Source: Roseburia hominis (GTDB lineage: Bacteria > Bacillota > Clostridia > Lachnospirales > Lachnospiraceae). Taken from it: a DNA stretch of 64,000 nt. Below, piece by piece: positions 6,577 to 15,563 of the stretch (position 1 is its first letter; the number at the start of each line of letters is the position of its first letter). The notes beneath the pieces were generated by a model. The model was given only the letters and a program-made list of their open reading frames with translations. It was not told the origin of the DNA and did no database searches. The DNA is taken from positions 124,001-188,000 of the forward strand of contig JAETOE010000005.1 in NCBI GenBank assembly GCA_021771815.1. Direction: 5' to 3'. The position numbers and the translations under genes were made by a program.

Positions 6577-9171
6577 TTACTGACCGCCCGTGTCAGTTGG
6601 CGTTTCCACGCCGGGAACAGGAGAGTAGGGCGTTTCCTGATAAGGAGTGGCAGGCGCGTTGTGGAAAGCACAGGTACCGGCGAGAGCTTCTTCTGTCAGC
6701 AGGTAAGGAGTATCTTCCGTACCCGGCGTGCCTCCGGTAATATAGACTCCTGTTGCGTAAGTGTTCGGGCAGTTCGGACCTGCAAGCTGTCCGGAATCTG
6801 CACAGATATTCATCAGAATATGGTGATCACAGTACTCGGTAGGCTGCGTTCCCTCGGCAAAGTATTCCGTGTAGACTGCGTTGCCGCGCGGGTCGTTGGT
6901 GCAGACACCGTCGATGGCGAGCTTTCCGGATTCCCTGCACACGGCCGCGGTCACGATGCCGTCCGGCTTCTCGAAGTCTTTGTACTCGAGATTCTCGTGT
7001 ATCCGGCTCATAACGGCTTTCCAGATTTTCTTCGGGTAAGCGACCTGCTTGCCGTTCTGAACGGCGTTGTCATCATAACCGCCCCATACGACACACGTAT
7101 AATACGGCGTGTAGCCTGCGAACAGGGCGTCGCGGTTCTTCGTGGTCGTACCGGATTTGCCTGCCTGCGCCATACTGCTTCCAAAGTAGGCAGGTGCACC
7201 GGTTCCCTGCGTCATAACATCCGCCATGGCATCCGTTAAGAGCCATGCGGTCGTTTCCTTCAGGACGGTGTGCGTCTCGGGTGAAGTGTTGTCGAGCAGC
7301 ACATTTCCGTCATGGTCGAGAATCTTTGTGTAGAACTTCGGTTTAATGTAGGTACCGCTGTTGGCGATTGTCGCGTAAGCAGCGGTCAGCTCCAGATTGG
7401 AGACGCCTTTCGTCAGACCGCCCAGGGCAAGCGTCGGATTGCCGCTCTCGTCGATGCCGACGGTCGTGAAACCGAAATTACGGATATAGTCATATCCAAG
7501 GGAAGGTCCGATTTCCGTAAGCGTCTTGACTGTCACAATGTTGATGGAATCGGTGATCGCTTCCCTTAAGGTGGTAAAACCACGGTAGCGGCCATCGTAA
7601 TTGTTTACGGCTGCGCCCTCGCCCGTCTCATAATGGTACGGCGCATCGTCCTGCACGTCTGCTAATGTCTTGCCGCCTGCGTCGAGAGCCGGCGCGTATG
7701 CTGCGATGATCTTGAAGGTAGAGCCGGGCTGTCTCGTGGTGTCCGTCGCGCGGTTTAAGGTCTTGTTGGCGGTCTTCTCACCGCGTCCGCCGACAATCGC
7801 CTTGATCTCGCCTGTGGTCTGGTCTATGACCGTTAATGCGGTCTGCGGCTGGAGCGTAAAGGAAATGGTTTCGCTTCCCTCCACGATGATGTCGCCTTCT
7901 TCCATGATGTCCGCTTTGTACTGCTCGATTGCGGCGAGCGCATCTTCCTCGGTTGCAAAGTTGATGCTGTAATCCTTATTGGCAGACTGATAATAGGAAA
8001 GCATCGTCTGCTGGCTGTAATTGGATACCGTACCGTCCGACGACTCAACGGAGACGCGGTAGGAGAAGGACACCTTCGGCTCGGTAGGATAATTTTCCAG
8101 ATTATTGATCTCTTCGTCGCAGATTGCCTGAATCGTCGGATCCTGCGTGGAGTAGATCGTCAGACCGCCCTGGTAGAGTGCTTTGTAAGCCTGTGTTTCC
8201 GTATAGCCCAGCTTGTCGATAAGGTCCTGAATGATTTCATTCGTCATCTCGTCAACGAAGTAGGAGTTGATGTTGTCATCCTTCGCTTCGACATTGACGA
8301 GCTGTATACGGTCGTATACGTTGTCAGCGAGCGCCTCGTCATATTCTGTCTGTGTGATATAACCCTGCTCGAGCATATTTCGCAGAACTTTTCCCCGTCT
8401 GTCGGCGTTGTCGTCAGGATGGGAAATCGGATTGTATTTGGTTGGGCTCTGCGTAATCGCTGCGAGCACTGCGCACTCGGAGAGCGTCAGCTCGGAGACA
8501 TCCTTGCCGAAATAGCGTTCCGATGCGACGCCTACGCCCAGGGTGTTCTGACCGAGGTTGATTGCATTGAGGTAATTCTCGAGAATCCAGTCTTTGTCTA
8601 CGACTTTTTCCAACTGGAGCGCGAGGTATTGCTCCTGAAACTTTCGTTCGAACTTGTCCGCCATGGACTGCTCGCTTGTCCATTCCGTGAAAACCGTGTT
8701 TTTAAGAAGCTGCTGCGTGATGGTACTTGCGCCCTCCGTAAAATGAAAACCGGAAGCGACGCCCTTTAAGCCGGCGCGCAGGATACCCTGTAAATCGATA
8801 CCGTTGTGGTCATAGAAACGCTCGTCCTCGATGGCAACAAATGCGTGCTGCAGATTGAGGGGAATCTCGTTGATTGTCACATATTTGCGGTTCGAACCGG
8901 AAGCGACCAATGTTGCGGTCTGATTCCCTTCACTGTCCAAGACGGTCGTCAGATAGCCGGTCGGCGTCGCGTCGATATCTTCGATTGTCGGGGCAGAAGC
9001 GATAATTCCGGAGATGACACCGAATGCGGAGCATCCGCCGACAATCACAACTGCAAAAAAGCATATAAGCAATGCCTTGCAAAAAATTACGCTGAATTTC
9101 TTGCGAATCATGGTACTTTTAGAAGTCAGCTCACGCTCGCGCTTCTGCGTACGTTTTTTTCCATAATTCAT
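6577..9171 (-). CDS. Class A penicillin-binding protein (PBP1A family)
   Basis: Bifunctional peptidoglycan glycosyltransferase and transpeptidase, 864 residues, anchored by one N-terminal helix (about 28-55) after a basic cytoplasmic tail. The glycosyltransferase domain shows EDERFYDHNG (catalytic Glu near 114) and GASTITQQLLKN. The transpeptidase domain has the SxxK box in GSTFK (near 484), SIN (near 543) and KSGTT (near 673). The C-terminus is rich in Pro, Thr and Gly, as in PonA-like proteins, with four cysteines in two pairs. ATG is preceded by AAAAGGAGGCC; a TATAAT box on this strand lies at 9198-9203. It is divergent from yigZ. Identification is secure. Confidence 0.95.
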   Translation of the reverse strand: MNYGKKRTQKRERELTSKSTMIRKKFSVIFCKALLICFFAVVIVGGCSAFGVISGIIASAPTIEDIDATPTGYLTTVLDSEGNQTATLVASGSNRKYVTINEIPLNLQHAFVAIEDERFYDHNGIDLQGILRAGLKGVASGFHFTEGASTITQQLLKNTVFTEWTSEQSMADKFERKFQEQYLALQLEKVVDKDWILENYLNAINLGQNTLGVGVASERYFGKDVSELTLSECAVLAAITQSPTKYNPISHPDDNADRRGKVLRNMLEQGYITQTEYDEALADNVYDRIQLVNVEAKDDNINSYFVDEMTNEIIQDLIDKLGYTETQAYKALYQGGLTIYSTQDPTIQAICDEEINNLENYPTEPKVSFSYRVSVESSDGTVSNYSQQTMLSYYQSANKDYSINFATEEDALAAIEQYKADIMEEGDIIVEGSETISFTLQPQTALTVIDQTTGEIKAIVGGRGEKTANKTLNRATDTTRQPGSTFKIIAAYAPALDAGGKTLADVQDDAPYHYETGEGAAVNNYDGRYRGFTTLREAITDSINIVTVKTLTEIGPSLGYDYIRNFGFTTVGIDESGNPTLALGGLTKGVSNLELTAAYATIANSGTYIKPKFYTKILDHDGNVLLDNTSPETHTVLKETTAWLLTDAMADVMTQGTGAPAYFGSSMAQAGKSGTTTKNRDALFAGYTPYYTCVVWGGYDDNAVQNGKQVAYPKKIWKAVMSRIHENLEYKDFEKPDGIVTAAVCRESGKLAIDGVCTNDPRGNAVYTEYFAEGTQPTEYCDHHILMNICADSGQLAGPNCPNTYATGVYITGGTPGTEDTPYLLTEEALAGTCAFHNAPATPYQETPYSPVPGVETPTDTGGQ

Positions 9172-9276
9172 AGTAGGCCTCCTTTTCTAATCAATATATT
9201 ATACCAAAGAAATGTGACGGAATAAAGAAAAAACTGAAAATACCACGGATTCTTCACAGTTTCTTAAGGATTTTTG

Positions 9277-9306
9277 TTGCCAAAAACAGAGGGGACATGG
9301 TACTAT
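9277..9306 (+). promoter_or_regulatory. Promoter of yigZ
   Basis: TTGCCA (9277-9282), 18-base spacer, TACTAT (9301-9306). A weaker match to consensus, placed 41 bases before the ATG. Confidence 0.4.
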
Positions 9307-9347
9307 TTTAAACAGGAAAACAGAGAACGGAAAGTGAGAGAAGTTGT

Positions 9348-9998
9348 ATGAAAACCGTATATTCCGGCGGCGAAGGGGAAATCATAGAAAAGAAATCAAG
9401 ATTTATCGCGACGGTGCGCCCGGTGGACTCGGAGGAGGAAGCAATGGCATTTATCGCCGAGATGAAGAAGAAATACTGGGACGCAAGACATAATTGCTCT
9501 GCATTTGTGATCGGGGAGCGTCAGGAACTTGGCCGCTGCTCGGACGACGGTGAGCCGGCGCAGACGGCAGGACGGCCGATGCTTGACGTGCTGCTGCGGG
9601 AGGATATCCACAATGTTGCCGTGGTGGTAACGCGGTATTTCGGCGGAGTGCTGCTGGGGACGGGCGGACTGGTGCGCGCCTACCAGAAGGCGACGCAGGA
9701 GGGGCTTGCGGCGAGCGTCATTATAGATAAGAAAGAAGGCAGAAAGCTTTCCGTTGGAACAGACTATAACGGCTTAGGCAAGCTGCAGTATCTGATCGCG
9801 CAGATGGAGCTTGCGTTGATTGATACGGTCTATACTGACACTGTGGAGCTGCTTCTGATGGTTCCGGTAAACGGGCAGGAGTCCGTGGAGCGTGAGATTA
9901 TGGAGACAACTGGCGGAACCGCCCGCATTTCATGGGGAGAAACGGTGCAGTATGCAATGATTGGTAAAAAATTAGAAATTTTTGAAAAAAACACTTGA
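9348..9998 (+). CDS. yigZ: YigZ/IMPACT family protein
   Basis: 216 residues, the normal length. N-terminal UPF0029 domain with KKSRFIATV and SDDGEPAQTAGRP, then RYFGGVLLGTGGLVRAYQKA, both hallmark stretches of YigZ/IMPACT. The C-terminal part (DUF1949-like) has an elongation-factor-G-like fold. The family is linked to translation stress in eukaryotes (IMPACT/GCN1); the bacterial role is not established. The ATG follows a GTGAGAGAAG ribosome site. The promoter of the downstream tRNA-Gln overlaps its last codons. Family identification is very secure. Confidence 0.95.
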   Translation: MKTVYSGGEGEIIEKKSRFIATVRPVDSEEEAMAFIAEMKKKYWDARHNCSAFVIGERQELGRCSDDGEPAQTAGRPMLDVLLREDIHNVAVVVTRYFGGVLLGTGGLVRAYQKATQEGLAASVIIDKKEGRKLSVGTDYNGLGKLQYLIAQMELALIDTVYTDTVELLLMVPVNGQESVEREIMETTGGTARISWGETVQYAMIGKKLEIFEKNT

Positions 9999-10022
9999 TT
10001 TTTTTTGAATACCTGTTATAAT
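9995..10022 (+). promoter_or_regulatory. Promoter of tRNA-Gln
   Basis: TTGATT (9995-10000), 16-base spacer, TATAAT (10017-10022). The -35 box overlaps the yigZ stop codon, and the tRNA begins 20 bases after the -10 box. Confidence 0.7.
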
Positions 10023-10042
10023 ATCATTTGTTGACAGCACTT

Positions 10043-10114
10043 AGGGCTATCGCCAAACGGTAAGGCAACGGACTCTGACTCCGTCATTTCCAGGTTCGAA
10101 TCCTGGTAGCCCTG
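10043..10114 (+). tRNA. tRNA-Gln (anticodon CTG)
   Basis: 72 nt with a complete cloverleaf: acceptor AGGGCTA/TAGCCCT, discriminator G, anticodon stem ACGGA/TCCGT with loop CTCTGAC giving CTG (reads CAG), and T-loop GGTTCGAATCC. The CCA end is not encoded (CTA follows). It stands alone, with its own promoter and terminator. Confidence 0.96.
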
Positions 10115-10119
10115 CTAAA

Positions 10120-10153
10120 AACCTCAGTGGAATAATCCGCTGGGGTTATTTTT
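10120..10153 (+). terminator. Terminator of tRNA-Gln
   Basis: AACCTCAGTGGA and TCCGCTGGGGTT form a stem with G-T pairs and a short loop, followed by ATTTTT. Confidence 0.8.
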
Positions 10154-10244
10154 GTGCATTGAAAAAAACAAGTCGGTGTGTTAGGATATTTGATAAGTAA
10201 ATGCGCGGAATTTCGTAATGCGCATCTGCGTGGAAAGGAAGTAT

Positions 10245-10961
10245 ATGTATCAGTTTAAGAGTCGCGTGCGCTATAGTGAGATAAACAGTGAGCAGCAGCT
10301 TACGCTTTCGGCATTGTTGGATTATCTGCAGGACTGCTGTACCTTCGAGTCCGAGGAACTTGAAATCGGTGTAGATTACCTTGCGAGGGAGAAGGTCGCA
10401 TGGGTCTTATCCTCGTGGGAGATACAGATTGCAAGATATCCGAAGATGGGAGAAGAAATTTGCGTTGGTACATGGCCATATGATTTTAAAGGATTTTACG
10501 GATACCGGAATTTTCTGATCAAAGATGAAAACGGAACGGAGCTTGTGCGTGCAAATTCTGTGTGGGTGTTTATGGATACGGAACGGATGCGCCCGATTAA
10601 GATATCAGACGACATGGTAAAAGCATACCGTGATAAGATTACCGAGGGGCTTTCCGGCGAGTGGGGCGACCGTAAGGTGGCAGTGCCGGACGGCGGAGAG
10701 AAAAAAGAGCCGGTGCGTGTGGCGCGCTTTCACATTGATACCAATCATCATATGAACAACGGCAAATATGTGCTTGTAGCGGAGGAACTTTTGCCGGAGA
10801 ATTTTATGGTGGGCGGGCTTCGCGTCGAATACCGTAAGGCAGCGGTGTTAGGAGATACCCTTTATCCGGTCGTTACGGTCGGCGAGCAGAGCGCGACGGT
10901 CGTGCTTGGCGGTGAGGCGGACGAGGTGCATGCCGTCGTACAGTTCCTGCGCAGGCAGTAA
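10245..10961 (+). CDS. Acyl-ACP thioesterase
   Basis: Hydrolyses acyl-ACP to free fatty acid (FatA/FatB-type double hot-dog fold), about 238 residues. The first half begins YQFKSRVRYSEINSEQQ; the second half carries HIDTNHHMNNGKYV, the Asp/Asn/His motif of the family. I chose ATG 10245 because GGAAAGGAAG lies just before it; an in-frame ATG at 10218 has no ribosome site. In anaerobic Firmicutes these enzymes may adjust membrane or storage lipid composition. There is no obvious operon partner; an S1-domain protein follows 83 bases after the stop. Confidence 0.9.
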   Translation: MYQFKSRVRYSEINSEQQLTLSALLDYLQDCCTFESEELEIGVDYLAREKVAWVLSSWEIQIARYPKMGEEICVGTWPYDFKGFYGYRNFLIKDENGTELVRANSVWVFMDTERMRPIKISDDMVKAYRDKITEGLSGEWGDRKVAVPDGGEKKEPVRVARFHIDTNHHMNNGKYVLVAEELLPENFMVGGLRVEYRKAAVLGDTLYPVVTVGEQSATVVLGGEADEVHAVVQFLRRQ

Positions 10962-11044
10962 CGGAGAGGAACACCGGATGTCTGTGTCGGAAATTTGAAT
11001 CTAAAAGTATATGCGCAGAAGTGTGTACAGAAATGAGGAATAGA

Positions 11045-11878
11045 ATGAAATTAGGAGAGTATCAAAAGCTTACCGTAGTGAAACGGGTGGAGTTCGGCGT
11101 ATACTTAGCGGAGCATGAGGGAGAGGAACAGCGCGTGCTTCTTCCGGCAAAGCAGGTGCCAGAGCAGACGAAGCCGGGCGATGAGCTTGAGGTGTTTTTG
11201 TATAAGGATTCGAAAGACCGCATGATTGCGACGACCCATACGCCAAAGCTTGTCATGGGGGAGACGGCGGTGCTTCGTGTCGCACAGGTCGGTAAGATCG
11301 GCGCGTTTCTGGACTGGGGACTGGAAAAGGACCTGTTCCTTCCATATAAAGAGATGACGCGAAAGGTGCAGCCGGAGGATGAAGTCATGGTGCGGCTTTA
11401 CATTGACAAGAGCCACAGACTGTGTGCGAGTATGAAAAAGCTATATGAACTGCTCCGTACCGATGCGCCGTATAAAAAGGGCGATACGGTAAACGGCAGA
11501 ATCTATGAGTTCGGTCATGACTTTGGAACGTTTGTCGCTGTGGACGACTGTTATTCGGCAATGGTTCCGGCGCACGAGGACTGCAGCAGATTTCAGATCG
11601 GGGATGTGATAGAGGCGAAGGTGACCGGTGTAAAGCCGGACGGCAAGCTCGATATCACGCTTCGTGAGAAAGCGTATCTGCAGATGGATGCGGACGCCCG
11701 GCGGGTCATGGAGGTGATCGAGGAGTTTGCAGGCGTGCTTCCGTTTACGGACAAGGCTTCGCCGGAGGTCATTATGCGCGAGACAGGACTCAGCAAGAAC
11801 GCGTTCAAGCGCGCGGTCGGCAGGCTTTATAAGGAGCGGCGCATAGAGATTACGGAGCGTGCAATCCGGAAATTGTAG
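11045..11878 (+). CDS. cvfB: S1-domain RNA-binding protein, CvfB/YitL-like
   Basis: 277 residues from ATG 11045 (GAGGAATAG upstream); the ATG at 11021 is less likely. Tandem S1-like OB folds are visible: VVKRVEFGVYLAE, then VGKIGAFLDWGLEKDLFLPYKEM, then GRIYEFGHDFGTFVAVDDCYSAMVP. The C-terminal winged helix (ETGLSKNAFKRAVGRLYKERRIEIT) completes the CvfB architecture. CvfB proteins bind RNA and affect virulence-factor expression in staphylococci; the role here is probably general post-transcriptional control. The first S1 copy is degenerate. The family call is strong. Confidence 0.88.
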   Translation: MKLGEYQKLTVVKRVEFGVYLAEHEGEEQRVLLPAKQVPEQTKPGDELEVFLYKDSKDRMIATTHTPKLVMGETAVLRVAQVGKIGAFLDWGLEKDLFLPYKEMTRKVQPEDEVMVRLYIDKSHRLCASMKKLYELLRTDAPYKKGDTVNGRIYEFGHDFGTFVAVDDCYSAMVPAHEDCSRFQIGDVIEAKVTGVKPDGKLDITLREKAYLQMDADARRVMEVIEEFAGVLPFTDKASPEVIMRETGLSKNAFKRAVGRLYKERRIEITERAIRKL

Positions 11879-11940
11879 TGACACGGCAGTGCGGTATGTG
11901 GTATGATTGAACCATAGTTCAGAGGAAAGGAAGAGATATC

Positions 11941-12315
11941 ATGAAGAATGTAATCAGTACGGACAAGGCTCCGGCGGCAATCGGACCATATTCACAGGCA
12001 ATTGAGGTAAACGGTATGGTATATACATCGGGTATCATTCCGGTCGTACCGGCGACGGGAGAGATTCCGGAGGGTTCCGCAGCGCAGGCAAAGCAGGCGT
12101 TGACGAATTTGTCGAATCTGCTTGAGGCGGCGGGAACCAGTATGGCAAATGTTATCAAGACCACTGTGTTTATTAAGGAAATGAACGATTTCGGCGCAAT
12201 CAACGAGGTGTACCAGACATTTTTTGAGGGTGCGTATCCGGCGAGAAGCTGTGTGGAGGTAGCGCGTCTTCCGAAGGACGTCATGCTTGAGATCGAGGCG
12301 ATCGCAACCAAATAA
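11941..12315 (+). CDS. ridA: RidA family reactive intermediate deaminase
   Basis: 124 residues. Hydrolyses reactive enamine/imine intermediates made by PLP enzymes such as threonine dehydratase, protecting other PLP enzymes. Signatures include IGPYSQAIEVNGMVYTSG at the start, the substrate-binding arginine in the PARSCVEVARLP stretch, and a terminal MLEIEAIA. The ATG follows AGAGGAAAGG. It is monocistronic or the last gene after cvfB, and ends at a strong terminator. Confidence 0.96.
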   Translation: MKNVISTDKAPAAIGPYSQAIEVNGMVYTSGIIPVVPATGEIPEGSAAQAKQALTNLSNLLEAAGTSMANVIKTTVFIKEMNDFGAINEVYQTFFEGAYPARSCVEVARLPKDVMLEIEAIATK

Positions 12316-12348
12316 GGCAGACCTGTCGGCAGGCTGTGTAAGAAAAAG

Positions 12349-12390
12349 CGGGCTGTCCGCAATCGTTAGATTGCAGGCAGCCCGTTTTTT
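12349..12390. terminator. Terminator between ridA and the convergent yjfB-like gene
   Basis: CGGGCTG...GCAATC / GATTGC...CAGCCCG stem with loop GTTA, followed by TTTTTT. Confidence 0.88.
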
Positions 12391-12399
12391 GGACGACGG

Positions 12400-12612
12400 C
12401 TAAACATAAACGTCGATGTTGCCGCCAAGCTCCGGCGTCACGGAACGCTCCAGCATCTGAATCATGGAAGCACCCATTTCCTGCGTCATGTCGAGAGACT
12501 GGCTGAGGATTTCGGTGCCGACAGCGTAGGCGAGACTGGCGGAGCTGACGGAAGATGAGGCGTCATAGGCAGTCAGTGTGCCAAGAGCCAGATCAATATT
12601 GGTAAAATCCAT
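12400..12612 (-). CDS. YjfB-like putative motility protein
   Basis: 70 residues, preceded by an AGGTGGG ribosome site on this strand. The helical core (SLAYAVGTEILSQSLDMTQEMGASMIQMLE) matches the pattern of the YjfB motility family: a short N-terminal segment, then a Met- and Gln-containing amphipathic helix ending at a hydrophobic patch. Members are often in flagellar regulons. The only other chemotaxis-related gene here is the chemoreceptor at 57738-59471, so this gene stands alone. Function is unproven; the family call is moderate. Confidence 0.6.
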   Translation of the reverse strand: MDFTNIDLALGTLTAYDASSSVSSASLAYAVGTEILSQSLDMTQEMGASMIQMLERSVTPELGGNIDVYV

Positions 12613-12802
12613 AATAATCCCACCTTTCCTGTCATTTCTAGGGTCATTATCGCATAAAACAATAGAATTAGCAAGGAAAAGGGACTAAGTTACAGAAAAT
12701 AAGGGAAAAATTTTACAGTATGTTATTGAACATGAAATATCGGATGGCAGGCGCGGCGAAACGCCGGATGCCGGAACAGGCATAGAGTGAGGAGGAAAAA
12801 CG

Positions 12803-13723
12803 ATGTACGATATGATTATAATAGGAAGCGGGCCGGCAGGTCTGTCCGCTGCAATCTACGGGCAGCGGGCGAAACTGTCAGTACTGGTGATCGAGAAACA
12901 GCCGATGAGCGGAGGACAGATCATAAACACTTACGATGTGGATAATTATCCGGGGATGCCGGGCATCAGTGGATTTGAGCTTGCGACAAAGATGCGTGCG
13001 CATGCGGACGCGCTCGGTGCAAAGTTCGTGACGGAGGAAGTGCGCGCAGCAGAGCTTTCCGGGGAGGAGAAGGTGGTTCGCACGGACACCGGGGAATACC
13101 GGGCGAAGACGGTCGTGATTGCGGCGGGAGCAGTGCACCGCAAGCTTTCGGTGCCGGGGGAGGAAGCGCTTTTAGGAAGGGGCGTCTCTTACTGCGCGAC
13201 CTGTGACGGAGCGTTTTTCCGCGGAAAGGAGACGGCGGTCGTGGGCGGCGGCGACGTGGCGCTGGAGGATGCGCTGTTTCTGGCGCGTGCCTGCAGCCAT
13301 GTTTATGTGATTCACAGACGGGATGAATTTCGCGGCGCGAAGGTACTGCAGGAGAAGGTACTTGCGGCGGAGAACATTACGGTGCTCTGGGACACCGTGG
13401 TGGAAGAGATCTGCGGGAAGGAACAGGTCGAGGAACTTTCGCTGATAAATAAGAAGACCGGTGAAGCGCGCAGGCTCCCCGTGCAGGGCGTGTTCGTGGC
13501 GGTCGGGATCGCGCCGAATACTGGGCTGTTTCGCGGCGCGCTTCGGATGGATGACGCCGGATATATTTGTGCCGGAGAGGATGGCGCTACTAATCTGCCT
13601 GGGGTCTACGCCGCCGGAGATGTGCGCACGAAGCAGCTCAGACAGATTGTTACGGCAGCTGCTGACGGGGCGAATGCTGTCACATCGGTGGAGCGTTATC
13701 TCAACGGGCAGATGTCGAATTAG
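12803..13723 (+). CDS. trxB: Thioredoxin-disulfide reductase
   Basis: NADPH-dependent FAD enzyme that reduces thioredoxin, 306 residues. FAD-binding GSGPAGLSAAIYG is at residues 8-20. The redox pair is in YCATCDGAFFRGK (Cys near 132 and 135). The NADPH-binding GGGDVALEDALFLA and the C-terminal FAD motif GVYAAGDVRTK follow. GAGGAGG precedes the ATG. There is no thioredoxin gene beside it. Identification is very secure. Confidence 0.96.
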   Translation: MYDMIIIGSGPAGLSAAIYGQRAKLSVLVIEKQPMSGGQIINTYDVDNYPGMPGISGFELATKMRAHADALGAKFVTEEVRAAELSGEEKVVRTDTGEYRAKTVVIAAGAVHRKLSVPGEEALLGRGVSYCATCDGAFFRGKETAVVGGGDVALEDALFLARACSHVYVIHRRDEFRGAKVLQEKVLAAENITVLWDTVVEEICGKEQVEELSLINKKTGEARRLPVQGVFVAVGIAPNTGLFRGALRMDDAGYICAGEDGATNLPGVYAAGDVRTKQLRQIVTAAADGANAVTSVERYLNGQMSN

Positions 13724-13769
13724 GGAAAATATAGTACCTTGCTGGAAAAATATAACAAAATCTAGCGGG

Positions 13770-13798
13770 TTGACAGTGTATAGTGCCTTTGCTATAAT
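13770..13798 (+). promoter_or_regulatory. Consensus promoter of the NlpC/P60 gene
   Basis: TTGACA (13770-13775), 17-base spacer, TATAAT (13793-13798): both boxes perfect. The ATG is 49 bases downstream. Confidence 0.9.
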
Positions 13799-13847
13799 AA
13801 CCATGTAATAAATGTAACAAATTCGTAATAAATGCATGGAGGCTTTC

Positions 13848-15044
13848 ATGAAGAGAGGCATTCTTGGAATTACAGGTATTATTTTAACAGGGGCATTAGT
13901 TGTGGGCGAATCCACATCGACGATATATGCGGCGCCGATCGCAGGCGTCTCGGTCGCAACAGCGGCGGAAGCGGCGGCAGCCGGAAATGGGAGTCCTACT
14001 GCGGGAGTTTCGCTTGCAGTGACGGATTATCTGACCCGGAGCAATGAGGAAGCGGCGGTCGCTGCGGCAGAGGCGGAGGAGCAGGTGAGCGAGAACGAGG
14101 CTCCGGTCGTAGAATCCGAGTATTCCGACATTGCAATCGCACAGGTAGATAATTATGTGAATGTACGTTCCGAGCCGAATACCGAGAGTGAGGTACTTGG
14201 CAAGCTGTATAATAATTCCGCAGCGACGATTCTTGAGACGACGGAGGACGGTTGGTACCGGATTACATCGGGAAGCGTTACCGGTTATGTTAAATGCGAA
14301 TATGTAGTCGCAGGAGACGAAGAGTTAGCAAAGGCGGTCAGCACCAGATATGCAAAGGTTACGACGACGACGCTTTATGTGCGCACGGAGCCGTCCACAG
14401 AGTCGAGCGTTCTTACGATGGTGCCGCTCGAGGATGACCTGGTCGTTCTTGATGAGTCTGTTCCGGGCTGGGCGCTTGTGACGACCGAAGAGGGCGAGGG
14501 ATATGTATCGACCGATTACGTTTCACTGTCCACGGATTTTGTACAGGCCGAGTCCAAGGAAGAGGAAGCGGCAAGACTCGCAAAGGAAGAGGCTGAGCGT
14601 CTGGCGGCAGCAGCGGCGGCTGAGTCGGCAAGGAAGAAGGAAGCGGCGCAGGCAGCGCAGGATTCCGGTTCGTCGGAGGCTTCCTACAGCGCGCCGACAA
14701 GCTCTAACGGACAGGCAGTTGCGAATTATGCGTGCCAGTTCGTCGGAAATCCATATGTATACGGCGGATCAAGCTTAACAAATGGTACGGACTGCTCCGG
14801 TTTTGTCATGAGCGTGTACGCCGCATTTGGAATCGGACTTCCGCATTCCTCGAGTGCACTCAGAGGCTGCGGCTATGAGGTAAGTCTTTCATCCGCGCAG
14901 CCGGGCGATATCGTATGCTACAGCGGTCATGTCGGCATCTATGTCGGTAATGGCACGATCGTGCACGCGAGCACACCGTCGAGCGGAATCACCTATTCCA
15001 GTGTGAATTACCGAAGCCCGATCTGTGTAAGAAGAATTTTCTAA
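13848..15044 (+). CDS. Secreted SH3b-SH3b-NlpC/P60 cell-wall hydrolase
   Basis: 398 residues from ATG 13848, whose GGAGG (13839-13843) overlaps an upstream in-frame ATG at 13836. Signal peptide 1-27 ends near TIYAAP. Two bacterial SH3 domains (about 95-150 and 165-220, each with YVNVRSEP/LYVRTEPSTES and a GY-VK/GYVS end) should bind peptidoglycan. An Ala/Glu/Lys-rich linker follows (225-285). The C-terminal NlpC/P60 domain has catalytic Cys in TDCSGFV (near 316) and His in GHVGIYVG (near 361). It is likely a D,L-endopeptidase cutting stem peptides. It is a single gene with its own consensus promoter and terminator. Confidence 0.93.
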   Translation: MKRGILGITGIILTGALVVGESTSTIYAAPIAGVSVATAAEAAAAGNGSPTAGVSLAVTDYLTRSNEEAAVAAAEAEEQVSENEAPVVESEYSDIAIAQVDNYVNVRSEPNTESEVLGKLYNNSAATILETTEDGWYRITSGSVTGYVKCEYVVAGDEELAKAVSTRYAKVTTTTLYVRTEPSTESSVLTMVPLEDDLVVLDESVPGWALVTTEEGEGYVSTDYVSLSTDFVQAESKEEEAARLAKEEAERLAAAAAAESARKKEAAQAAQDSGSSEASYSAPTSSNGQAVANYACQFVGNPYVYGGSSLTNGTDCSGFVMSVYAAFGIGLPHSSSALRGCGYEVSLSSAQPGDIVCYSGHVGIYVGNGTIVHASTPSSGITYSSVNYRSPICVRRIF

Positions 15045-15070
15045 TTGTATTTGCCTAAATTTGAGATAGA

Positions 15071-15101
15071 AGGGAATGTTCATGGTGGACATTCCCTTTT
15101 T
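15071..15101 (+). terminator. Terminator of the NlpC/P60 gene
   Basis: AGGGAATGT (15071-15079), 9-base loop, ACATTCCCT, then a T run to 15101. Confidence 0.88.
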
Positions 15102-15206
15102 ACTATATATGAAGGCTGATGCAGGAGTCATTGGCCTATACAATATGCACAAAATATGAAAATCTCTTTGAAAAAAATGCCGAAATAGGAAGAAGGGGAG
15201 AAAAAG

Positions 15207-15277
15207 TTATCCACATTCAAAAGAGTGGAAAAATGGAAAAAAACGAGTTATACACGAAGTTATACACATTATCCACA
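15207..15277 (+). promoter_or_regulatory. Cluster of four DnaA boxes
   Basis: Same-strand 9-mers TTATCCACA (15207-15215), TTATACACG (15248-15256), TTATACACA (15260-15268) and TTATCCACA (15269-15277). Two are perfect consensus boxes, one matches the relaxed TTATNCACA form and one differs at the last base. Boxes three and four abut. The cluster sits in a gap of about 460 bp (15102-15563) that is otherwise AT-rich with no supported gene. dnaA, dnaN and other origin genes are absent. It may be a DnaA-titrating or DnaA-regulated site. Confidence 0.7.
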
Positions 15278-15487
15278 GAAAAAACAGAGAAAAAAGAGGT
15301 TTACATAGTAAAATAATCGAATGTCTGTTTTGTACACAAATTATAAAGTTTGATGTTTTGGCGGGAAATGGGAAAATAATATTGACATTTCAAATATAAA
15401 ATAATTAGGAAAAATTCAAAAAGATATCTGTAAATTCGAAAAAAGGAACGCCCGGACGCGGCAAAATGGGATATAGATGGAAGAATC

Positions 15488-15516
15488 TTGAAATATCACA
15501 AGACTTTTGATATACT
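15488..15516 (+). promoter_or_regulatory. Promoter of the wecG-yitT pair
   Basis: TTGAAA (15488-15493), 17-base spacer, TATACT (15511-15516). The ATG is 48 bases downstream. Confidence 0.75.
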
Positions 15517-15563
15517 ATTTGCGTATATTTTTTTAGAACAGTGGAAATGAATATGGGTGTATT

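Noticed and set aside
15207..15277. The box cluster as the chromosomal origin
   Set aside because: No dnaA, dnaN, recF or rpmH nearby; kept only as a DnaA-binding candidate.
15119..15316. Small frame covering the DnaA boxes
   Set aside because: No ribosome site; composition is dominated by repeated box sequence.
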